DNA of 35,935 nucleotides from Dichomitus squalens LYAD-421 SS1. Lineage: Eukaryota; Basidiomycota; Agaricomycetes; Polyporales; Polyporaceae. The notes beneath the pieces were generated by a model. That model saw only the letters and a program-made list of their open reading frames with translations, was not told the DNA's origin and did no database searches. This document shows, one piece after another, positions 10,651 through 20,126 of this stretch. The first letter of the stretch is position 1. Each line of letters opens with the position of its first letter. The stretch covers positions 29,008 to 64,942 of the forward strand of contig NW_006766965.1 of the NCBI RefSeq assembly GCF_000275845.1. Reading direction: 5' to 3'. The position numbers were made by a program, and so were the translations under genes.

Positions 10651-11757
10651 TACCAGAAGTCGTGTTTCAACTTTCAGGCGCGCGCGGGCGCGTCAGGAGA
10701 TGGACGATTGTGGATGTAGGCTGCGTATACCAAGTATTGCATCTGATTGAATGCCCCCCCTCCCCCGGGTGCATTGAATTGATCTTCGACAATGGTGACC
10801 GCAGAGGCGATGTTCAGTGACACTGATATCCTGAGCACAGCCATCACGGCAGTCTAACGCACGCCCCACAGTGCTAGCACAAGTGGAAAGCACCGCCCCT
10901 CTCATCAAATGTGGCTTGTAGGTTTTGTTTCACGTCGTGTCCTGTGGGTCGTGTAGAGATTGTGCTATGTGACTTGTCGGGCTGTGTGGGTCAGTGAGCT
11001 GAATCGATCGGTTTATCAAAGATACTATCTGCCATATGACGCTGGTCGTGCATTCATCTTAGCTCTACATTGGGAGATCTGCATACTCCGGTCTCACAGC
11101 TTGACATAGAGTATCCTTGGAAGCCACGAGTCCACCACTTCAGTATCGTAGGCTTCAGCGGATGAGAAGCGTTCATGGTGATGACTCGGATCAAGGAACA
11201 GCCAATGCTATTCTCGTCAGACCTCCCCTGGGCGATTGGGGTCCACGCATCATCGATCATTCGCGCTCGAAGCCTTCCTGACCTTCGATCTGCTGATTGA
11301 GATGCCCCCCCACCCGCAGAAGGGGAAATATTCCTTGATATCTACCCCTCTCCCGAGCCGTTGACTGCTCACAACGGTGTATGTGGGGTGCACGAATGCC
11401 TCCGCGAGCTGCTGGTTGAGGTCACCATATGTGCAAAGTTAGTAGTAGCTCCTACTTGACCCAATCTCTCGAGTGATCTGTCAATGATCTTCAGTCTCCC
11501 CTATCTAGTGCTACGTCTGTGGGCGTACTTGGGCAGCGCACATTGCCATCTCGTGCGACGGATTCAAGAAGTAGGTTCTCGTGACGATCGCTGTTCACAG
11601 CCATGGCTCTTCGCCGAAACCCAATGTCATTTTGACTGATCGGCCATATTGAGGTTTGCCTATATATTTTTCTGGATCCAGCCAGCGTTGGTCCGCTATC
11701 CCTTTGCTATCCCTTTCTGTAACGCTCTCCAATCTCACTGCAGAATCAAGAGCACCA
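10651..11757. other. Intergenic region upstream of DUF6534 gene B
   Basis: No recognisable gene. It contains C-rich tracts near 10753 and 11305 and a minus-strand open frame (11260-11054, 68 codons) without a known motif. The last few hundred bases should contain the promoter and 5' leader of the gene starting at 11758; no obvious TATA box stands out. Confidence 0.5.
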
Positions 11758-14734
11758 ATGTCGTCTTCACCAACCGGAGATTCGTCTGGTCTTCCTGCAC
11801 TACTTCTCAAGGTACCAGCTCTAGATAACACGTATGGTGCGGTCTTGATTGGCACTTTTGTTGCTCTAGTGTACATTCCGGTTTGTCTTCCTAGATCGCA
11901 ATACTACTGCTAACTGAGTGGTGTAGACTTTATGGTTTGCAATTGCATCAGTCATATCGATATTTCCGCATGTACCCCGGGGATTCGGCTATCCTCAAAA
12001 CTCTGGTACCGTCTATTTCTCCTTGTCTGCAATGTCCCACAAGTTGAATAGGACTCTCTTAGGTTGCTCTAGTCCTGTGCGTCATGATGTATATCGATCA
12101 CTGAGTAGAGTTTTGAATTTGGAACAGTGTGCTCGAAACATTCAACGCTGTCCTTTGCACACATATCTGGTGAGGGCACTTCAGACTATACACAATTTAC
12201 GCTTTCTTACGATGTTCTCAGTTACTTCTATTTGGTGTCTAGATACTTCGATCCCGTGGCTCTCCTCTTTGGAACGTGGTACGTCATGAGTCCAGATGTC
12301 GCTCCACTCGCGCCAGCTGGCTTACAGGTCATCAATCCAGGTCAATCAAGGCTAGTACCCATGTTGAGCTCCATCGTTCGACAAGTTTTGACTGGTGCTC
12401 CGCAGATTCTTCCGCTCATGGGTGTACGCTGAGCTTTCATAACTGCGGACATTGTCGTCTAACTCATCGGGGCAGGGATCAGCGATGATTGCTACACAGA
12501 GGTGAAACGCGACCTTATTCTAGCCAATTACCGTCTATCTTACTCATAAGCCAAATCAGCTTTTTCGTTCGCCGAGTCTATATTCGTGAGTGTCCACTTG
12601 AATCCAGCAGACACGGAAGTTGATAGGAGTCTAGTCGGCCGGGGTTATAGGATTCTGGTAGCTGTCGCAGTAAGTCTACAATGTCTCCGCTTTCAGAGCA
12701 TGTCTCATGATCATGCAGGTGTTGTTTTGTACTGCTGAAATAGGTAGACACACCTACAGTCATACACCACTCCTTTTGACAGCACCACTCCTTTTGACAA
12801 AGACCGATCGCTGTTCCTCCTCTGTACCCCCTTCCTTTTTATGTTCATATTCCTATTCTTATACATCGTAGTTACATATCTACAAGTTTGGGGGCTTACT
12901 TCCCCTCGCGATGTTTTCATACAGAGGAATGATCACTCGAAATTGGCCAAATATGACTCACTCGCTAGATCTTGACCGCAGTGTAGTGATCATAAAAAAT
13001 CGGAGACTTACAACACTGTCACTAGGTTCTTCTCATAACTTTGAGTATATTTGTAGCCTTATCGAGGGGAATGGAGTATCATAGATGAGACTGGCAACAT
13101 GGTTGCCATTGCCATCAAACAGGTTGTCACACTGCCACATTGGGATACAATTTTGGGATGACCGACGTATGACCGAGAAGGCATATGTGCGAAGCGCCCT
13201 TCCAGCGCTTCATTCGCAATCTGCTCGCTCTGCACCTCATTGGACGAGGACAGATAATCTTTCCCCTTTTGGTAAGATCTCTAGCGTGATGTGACTGTCA
13301 AAAGGACTGCATATGGCCTGATAACGAATTCAGCGACAGATCGCCTCGGATCTCCTACATATCCACTACTCTACATACTAAAACTAGCATAGAACTATTG
13401 TAATGTGGTGCCCGAATGGATCTGCGAGACTGATTGAGTATTGCTACAGTAGATCTGAAGAAATCTGAGTCACATGTTTTTTCTGTCAAAAGGAGTGGTG
13501 TATTACTGTATATCTCCCTTTTGAAAATCTCTGCTCATGAGACGGCTCATCCAGGATTCTTCATCGGTAAGTGACTGGTACTGACACCGGTCCAACAATG
13601 TCGTCTGATCTATCCTTGCCGGTTTGATGGTACCAGCGGCCGCAGTTGAAGCGTGAGTGGTCCATTATAATGTTCCGGATCGTCTACAGAAGCCGAGATT
13701 CGAATATACAATATAGGTTCAAAATCCCAGACTTCGCAGGATTTGTTCATGTCACTGTAAGTGGACGGATCATATAGCGATAGATTCGTAATATATGGTG
13801 AACCTTGCAGTGGCTCGTATCCACCGGGTCCACCATGGCTGTCGTGGCAGACTTCCTCTTGACCGCAGTGCTAATTTATGTACTGCATCGCAGTCGCACT
13901 GGTGTGAAATGGTACGCAAAATATTCTTCCCATCTCAAGTTTGCTGATGACAGGAAGTCAGAACCGACTCCATGATCGATGTCATGATCATGTACTCCGT
14001 AAATACCGGTAAGTGGATGGACAGTCATCATCATTTGTTGACTTTGTATTAACGCTTTGCGGAAAGGTCTACTCACAGGGTAAGCCTCGAGTCTGCTTAT
14101 TATGGCTGTTTTAACCGATCTTTTCAGACTTGGAAACTTGTTGTCTTTGTTCTTCGTAAGTACTTGCTGGTATGCGCAGTGGGTAGGTATATAGGGATAA
14201 CCGTGACACACTATTGGCATATGCTGCGAGCAGGCTTTCCTTCACCCGGAAAACATGATCTGGATCGGTCTTGCCATCCCAGTGACCAAGGGTATGTCTC
14301 TTTTCATGCGCGAGAAACATGCTGCTGATTTCTCCCCACAGCATATGCTAATACATTGATGGCGGCGTAATGGAATTTTTCATGATATTGCATGCTACTT
14401 GACTAACCTCATATTCGGCTCAGGCTAAACTCCAGACGATCCTTGATCTCCAAGGGTTCCGGAGTGCTCACGGACACGTCGCCTTTTGGAGTTAGCGTCG
14501 TTCAATATAAACATTCTCATCAAAGTCCGGCAATTGTAGTCGAAAGAAGAGTTCATGTATTTGAAGCCACGGTGAGTGGTCATTCCGTCTGATATAGTTA
14601 CTCTTCATGCATATCTGACATGTACGCATCAGACGGACACTCATTCGAGTGTCGTGGACATCACGAAGGAGGGGCCGTTGGCTGGCGGTGATGTTGTGGA
14701 GATGGTTGAACCCAGAGGTCATGGCGCGGTCTAG
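11758..14734 (+). pseudogene. DUF6534 family seven-helix membrane protein (gene B), MITE in intron and inferred nonsense codon
   Basis: Twenty-two exons: 11758-11870, 11927-12005, 12063-12076, 12128-12169, 12222-12278, 12328-12340, 12406-12423, 12476-12501, 12560-12585, 12635-12669, 12719-12743, 13555-13566, 13637-13652, 13717-13756, 13811-13911, 13962-14008, 14067-14079, 14128-14155, 14234-14291, 14342-14366, 14424-14571, 14633-14734. They sum to 1038 nt (345 aa plus stop). Family marks are LDNTYGAVLIGTF, LYGLQLHQSYRYFRMYP, SFFVRRVYI, HRSRTGVK, TDSMIDVMIMYSVNTG and LNSRRSL before a polar tail. Joining exons 15 and 16 at the sites that give the conserved 101 and 47 nt lengths makes codon 206 TGA (T13910, G13911, A13962) where paralogues encode Arg. 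A 752 bp MITE lies in intron 11. Outside these it looks undamaged, so it is a recent pseudogene or a truncated product. Function is unknown. Confidence 0.85.
12757..13508. mobile_element. Tc1/mariner- or pogo-like MITE (752 bp) inside a DUF6534 intron
   Basis: Terminal inverted repeats of 26 bp occur at 12757-12782 and 13483-13508 with 25 of 26 positions matching; they begin CAGT and contain CACCACTCCTTTTGACAG. The element is flanked by TA on both sides (12755-12756 and 13509-13510), the target duplication typical of Tc1/mariner/pogo transposons. Seventeen bases of the repeat recur directly at 12783-12799, and a partial inverted copy (CTGTCAAAAGGA) lies at 13295-13306. No transposase frame is present, so it is non-autonomous. 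It sits between splice sites at 12744 and 13554 and expands that intron from about 60 to 811 bp. Confidence 0.88.
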
Positions 14735-15833
14735 TTGCTTCTGGGGTGGAGCTGGATGTTCCCTCTGACGCGTCGAGCGGCTTCCTCTGGCCTGGGGTGC
14801 TCAGCCTGCTGGGCGTTGACAAGTCGTCAGGGTGATCGCCAACGAATTGGTATTCGATACTCTCTTGTAAGCATGCTATGCGCGTCCGAAACCCAATGTA
14901 TTGTTTGTCCAAGCTGCATGACACTACTAGAGGGGGGCAGGTATTGGGGTAGTCCCGAGCGACCCCGAGGCGAATCTGGCCATGCTTGGCCACTGATAAT
15001 CACCTCTGAACAGGTATCCAATACATGTCGATGGGCGTCGAAAGCAGTTCCCTCAGTAGACTTGGCCAGTGGCTTCAGAGCCAGGGGCGCTGCTTCTGTC
15101 ATGCGATTTTGTCCCAACTGGGGACAAGACGGTTACAACGCTTCGGGTCAGCTCTCTTATGACATGCCCCCCTGAAATATATACAGGAGTACCATTCCTG
15201 TAATCGACGTCGGAAGGTAGTCCGATAGAGACTCCTCCTTTGATATATGGAGCTGAAGATGTCCGCTCTGACAAGGATCACCGTTCTTCGGTACGATGAC
15301 CATCTCCCGTTGGTACTGCATGACCGGTTGCGTCCGCATATCTCTGTACATACGTCTCCGAGTAGAAGGCGCGTCACGTCAACGTGCCTTGCCACCTCTC
15401 CTAAGCCTTGCCTTTGCGCAGTCTGCGCCGGAATGGCAATATCTGAAGGCGCCCCCTTCGAGATACGCTGCTGCTGCTGCTGCTGCTGCTGCGATGGAAG
15501 CGGCTTGGGATTGTGCGTCTGAGGCTCGAGGCACACACTCACTTGTTCCGCGAAGTTGGTGTTTGTTAATTGTTTGGGGCGGCTTCGGGCCTATTACAGA
15601 CCTCTACGCCTCGAACAGAATTAGGGCGGAGCTGCGCGGGGTTGTCAACCACGAAATCGTTAGCCGGCAACCTAGGCGTGAGGGCGGTGGTGCTGGTACA
15701 GAAGCAGGCGGGCATGCGGACGGTGACGGCGTGGGCTCGAATGCTGCCGCAGGGACTGGTTGCGGTACATGAGGGGGAAACAGGGATGACTGGCGGATGT
15801 CAATTGATGCGCTTTTGCATATGGAGTGAGTAA
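14735..15833. other. Intergenic, unassigned minus-strand ORF with poly-Gln
   Basis: No family is recognisable. A minus-strand frame is open from 15542 to 15099 (147 codons) and carries an eight-Gln run. A second minus frame (15274-15053) reads smoothly but has no known motif. On the plus strand the CTG run reads as poly-Ala in one frame. These could be parts of a broken gene, but no splice-consistent model was found. Confidence 0.4.
15467..15492. repeat. (CTG)n trinucleotide microsatellite
   Basis: A pure CTG/CAG tract of about 26 bases (GCTGCTG...GC). On the minus strand it reads as poly-Gln inside the open frame 15542-15099; on the plus strand it reads as poly-Ala or poly-Cys. Confidence 0.95.
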
Positions 15834-15888
15834 GGTTCACCAACGCTGCCGTACTACGAGTGCCTGTCCTACGATCGATTTTCGCAGG
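15834..15888 (-). pseudogene. GMC oxidoreductase scrap at left edge of duplication copy 2
   Basis: The minus strand reads KIDRRTGTRSTAA, matching NIDPKTGARSTAA of the GMC pseudogene at 6653-6606. The following GT donor context (GTGAACC versus GTGACC) is also kept. Only this single exon piece is recognisable. It directly abuts the duplicated segment that starts at 15889, whereas in copy 1 about 1 kb separates the GMC relic from the segment. This suggests an ancestral divergent GMC-MFS arrangement that was duplicated and then eroded. Confidence 0.72.
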
Positions 15889-16772
15889 ACATCCTGAGAC
15901 CTAGTATGCAGTAGCAATCGCAAGCCAGTGGCGGCGTTATCAGCATTTCCCAGAGAGACTGAAGAGACAGGTAGCGGACTCACCAGATACAACGAGGTCA
16001 TAGGGCCCCTGTGGGACGTGGCCCACTCTGGCGAAAGCCTCTGTTCCATGACGCATGTTCGTGATGTTCGAGGTCAATCGGAGGTTTTGGAACCTAATCA
16101 AGCCAATGCGCGCGAATCGGTCTTTAGTCCATGCGAGGGAGAACGCTGACTGGAATGCTGGTGAGATGCCAGCAGTAAGCGTCATAAGAGCAATATGATA
16201 CAGCACGCATTCAAGACACACTCGAGATGCATGATCACGGCCCTTCAAATCCCGGCTTCGATGGTACTCGAGACTCTGATGAGTGTCGATTGCTCTCAAC
16301 CTATGCGGTAAGCAGGCGATGACATATAAGAGGAACGCCTTGGCAAGTGGCGAGATGTAGCCCGCGCCGTACTTAGCCAGTGTTAGACGGAAGAGGACCG
16401 CGAGGCATTGACTCAGACGTGGCAAGGTTTGAAACGGCCCGACCACAGGCGATCACGTGTTTCTGTTCAAATGTACCCAGTAAGCGCTTGGTTCTTCGCC
16501 GGTCGAGCACTCGTCATTCTGCTCCCTGCGCTTCCTCCAGGATCCTCCTATCACTTCTCGATCCCGATGTGGCGTCTCCTCGCTTTACGACTGCCCCTCT
16601 ACGGTTACTGCAACGTCGTGGCGCCGTCTTCAGCCCGTTTCTACTTAGTCATTGCTCTCAATCTACGACCGCCGACGTCAGTGATTCCTGTGAGTCCTTT
16701 GGTACTTTACCAGTCTTCCTCTGTCTCTGTTTCTGTTCATTCTCCTTGCCATTTCCCTTCCATTCACTGCAA

Positions 16773-16808
16773 GACCGCGCGGCTGTGACTGCCCCTCCCC
16801 GCGCGGCC
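16773..16808. repeat. Hairpin in duplication copy 2
   Basis: This is the counterpart of the perfect hairpin at 8578-8613: GACCGCGCGG (16773-16782) and CCGCGCGGCC (16799-16808), nine of ten pairs, with the same 16-nt spacer. One substitution breaks a single pair near the outer end of the stem. Confidence 0.65.
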
Positions 16809-17929
16809 ATCTTCGGTCGTGTAGGTCGTTCGCAATGTTACACGACCTTCCTGCCGACGCTGCGAGTTATAGTTATATACATGCATCTTTCCTATTCTTC
16901 TGATACTCCTTCTGTTCTCCTTTACTACCCTTGTTCTGGCTATGTGACGCCTTCGCTCTGGCTTCCGACCTTTGCTAGGTGCTGGTCTGCTTCCTTGTGC
17001 ACCACGAAGAGCCTTACTGGACGCCGTTTCGTTACTGGCGACGTCTTTGACGGCCACCCTTGCCCACGATGGTAAGCTTAAGCTTAATCCCACGTCACAA
17101 CCCATCCCTACCTCTACTCTACATTCCGCAGCTCGCGTACTCATCTCCGCCCGCCTTTATGGAGAAGGTTCGCCGAATTCTCCTTGTCGAGGTGAATCTG
17201 TGCTCACGCCCACTCTACAGATTTAGTCTACCTATCTTAGAACACGTCAACGTCAATGCGTACTCGTCAAGCCGTGTGTTGGGACGCGTCATATTTGACG
17301 TGTCCGCTTTGATAGGTGCTTCCCTACATATTCCTCTCGACGCGTGCTGCTAGCGGCCTGCCTTGCGCGTGTTCAAGTTTTGGCCGACACCGCTCTGCCA
17401 CGTCCGCTGAACATCGTCCTTGATTCACATAACCTGTCGATGCACACTGTCAGTGAGTATCCGCACCACTCCTCTTCTTTTTGGTTTCTTCGCTGCGTCG
17501 CTTTCCCCCGCCCAACATCGTTTTCTACCGGCTGGATTCCCTCTAGTCCTCAGTTTGGCGTATGTTGTCTGTGTTCTCAATGCTCTTGGCTACTTCGATG
17601 CAGTTCATTTCGCCTGCACTTCCCATAAAACGCGACGTGAATCAATGCACTGAGGGAAAGTCCAGTTGAGATTCATCGCAGTAGCAGAGCGTCGCCTCCC
17701 CGCACCGTTTGCGAGCATCGTCCCTAGCAGGCAGGCTGTTGTAGTGCGAGGTCTCGAGCATCATACAAGATGCTTAACAAAACCCTTCGTGCGTTGGAAG
17801 AAGTGCGCCCTAAGAAGCCATGCTATCGACCAAGACCACTATGATATGTCTGCAGCGTCGACGACCTTGATGGCGTCATCCGCAGAGGTGAGGCTGGTCG
17901 GCCGACCACCCGCGTCTAATCGCGTTGCA

Positions 17930-19044
17930 CTGCACCCCGGCGAATATATCCAGAGGGTCTTACACCCTCAATTGACGACCATGTTGATGAGCCAGACCCT
18001 CGTCGACCGCCTTCCGAGCGTTATCTTGATCACTCAGCTGCCCGAGCCGGAGATACGTGTCTGCAGACCATCATGATGACCACTATGGGAGTTCTATCTG
18101 CTATCTGGTGGGGCGAATTTGGTGAGAGGTACGGACACACGAAGGTCCTAGCAGCTGCTATCTTGGCTCTCGATGTTCTACGTGGCTGCGGTCGCGTCGT
18201 TCATCATCTTGATGTTCGCGCTGTTGTCTTTTTTGGAGTCGCTGAGTGAGAAAAGAGCATTTGTTCATTTCGCTCGTACTGTTCCTGCCTCAGACATGCA
18301 CGCGCACGGATAGTATGGTCCGTGACTGCGATTTCGACTCTATCTCACGTTCTCCATCTAGGTTATGTTCCCACCCAAGGACCTATACGCGAAACACACT
18401 GATGGGTGGGGGCCGAGGCGATGCAGTTCGACAAGGCACGTCCTCTGGATAAGCTCTGTTCGTCTACGCTTAGCTGTTCCTGATGCCGGCTGTCAACAGC
18501 CTCGCGCTATGCGTCATGCAATCGCACGGCGAGACCGATACAAGGAAGACGTTCGGCGCGTTCTCTCTGGTGCAAGCAACTGGTCAGACGATCCTAGGGG
18601 TGCATTCCAAACTTGCTCCAATCCTCCCTCGACATACTGACGCCTCCTTTCGCGCTGTCTAGCCCATCCTATGCGGGATCATCTTTAGTAAGGCGATCTC
18701 AACGTACCCCAAGACGATTTACGTCGTCGCAGACAGTGTGATGTTCGCCTCCATTGTCATTCTGCTGCTCCTCCGCACCGACGCGCTGATCAAGCCGGCT
18801 CGCCGCAAAGGCAAGCGGGTCTGCCTTGGTGCGGTGGAGGCGCGCGTCAAGCGGCCGCGGGGGACGGTCGAGGAGAATTGAGGATATAAGGCAGTCGAGG
18901 TTCAGCGGGTCGCCCTCCGAGGAGTCGCTTGCGTCGTCGCGCGTGCTCAAAGTCCCGCAGGGCGGACACTCGTATGAGGCGACGAGCTCTATCTCGGGTT
19001 CGGGCTCTGCGCATTTGACCGGGACGTCGTATCAGGGGACGTGA
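17930..19044 (+). pseudogene. MFS transporter pseudogene 2, internally deleted
   Basis: Recognisable pieces are LQTIMMTTMGVLSAIWWGEFGE with RYGHTKVLA (helix 2 to loop 2-3; the MFS motif A region, ~18058-18155), FYVAAVASFIILMFALLSF then LESLSEKRAF (helix 6, ~18178-18262), D-LYAKHTDGWGP (central loop, ~18370), AVNSLALCVMQSHG and FGAFSLVQATGQTILG (helix 10-11, ~18485-18600), YPKTIYVVADSV-FASIVILLLLR (helix 12, ~18708-18780), and a Ser-rich tail in another frame ending at 19042-19044. Helices 3-5 and 7-9 are missing and at least four frame changes are needed. The same two large gaps occur in copy 1, so they predate the duplication. Confidence 0.85.
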
Positions 19045-19210
19045 GGCGCTTCGTGGTGGCGCATTGGGAATATGCGTGAATTTCGTTTCGTCTCTTGAAT
19101 AAATACAGGCATCTTCTCCCTTCTACTTGACTTTCACTTCCCTCTTACACATAGAACAGGGTAGCGGGACTACGTCGCCGACTCGTCCCTATATTTCCCT
19201 TATTCGATGC

Positions 19211-20126
19211 ATGCTAGAATCGGTGTTCGCGGCTCATAGGCGTGTCGGTATCTGCACGGTCGTGGATGAAGGATGCGTATGCGGCAACATTGTGGTGTGT
19301 TTTAAAGATAGGTCGCATGGACCGAGTTCATCAAGCTTTGAGGACGCCTCGGGATCTCGCACACAGATGACAAGTAAGGGGTTCGTGAATACGGTCGCCA
19401 GCCTGTCCGTTTGACTGCAGATTTGGTTCAGCATGAGTGTAAGTGGCTTTGTGAAGATAGAGTTTAGCTCATGGCGAGGCCTAGGAGAACGTCCATATGA
19501 GGTGCGTAGGTGCCGGTGCGATATGAATCACCGTTCCTCGATGTCGGCCCCACGCAGCTTGATGCACAGTTGATTTGGCTCTGCATATGGATCAGGTTTG
19601 CGCATTCAACTCCCTGGTTCAGCTGGACAATCTCAGGAGGCAAGGCGCGAGGCGTGTGAGGCTGTGGCTATCTTCCCAGCGAAGCTCAGAGCACAGCCGG
19701 TACTGTTTTATTCTCATAGAATGGCTATGTGTGTTCGACGCCCGGAGAGCATCATGATTCGAGACCTTCCATACACTGGTGGAGATGGATAGTTTATAGC
19801 TAGCGCTCCCCCTGGGCTGCGGCCCTAACTCATCCCCTTACGAACAGAAGCCTGATCCTTGTCGAAGATTAAGGGATCGAGACAAACATAGGGCAGCGAG
19901 TTTCCTGCGTCTTCAAAGAAGAACTACCTCTACGCACGATGGGAGGTGATTACCGCCAGCGCCGCCCCGAACTCTTACAAATTGGCGTCCGCCTTGACAG
20001 ATGGATGTTTGATCAAGTGACGACCACCAAACTCTATCTTCGACGAAGAAACCCTCGACACATCGCATGAAGGGCTGTTGCTGTACGCACCGAGAGTGCC
20101 TCTGTGCTCTATCTCCCTCAGAGAAA
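19211..20126. other. Intergenic region upstream of DUF6534 gene E
   Basis: No recognisable gene; short frames (19575-19757, 19598-19792) lack known motifs. The last ~100 bases before 20127 should be promoter and 5' leader of the next gene; the start context is GAGAAAATGT. Confidence 0.5.

Larger units (their letters stand above)
15889..19210 (+). repeat. Segmental duplication, copy 2
   Basis: Matches 7661-10650 throughout (anchors are listed in that entry). It has the same pyrimidine-rich ~2 kb leader, with a plus-strand open frame at 16380-17075 that is not shared in frame with copy 1 and is therefore unlikely to be a gene. The MFS pseudogene at its right end is better preserved than in copy 1. 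The match fades after the C-rich 3' flank near 19200, about 150 bases past the MFS stop. Confidence 0.88.

Noticed and set aside
16380..17075. 231-codon plus-strand open frame in duplication copy 2
   Set aside because: The homologous stretch in copy 1 has stops and frame changes and no motif is present; a long chance frame in pyrimidine-rich DNA.
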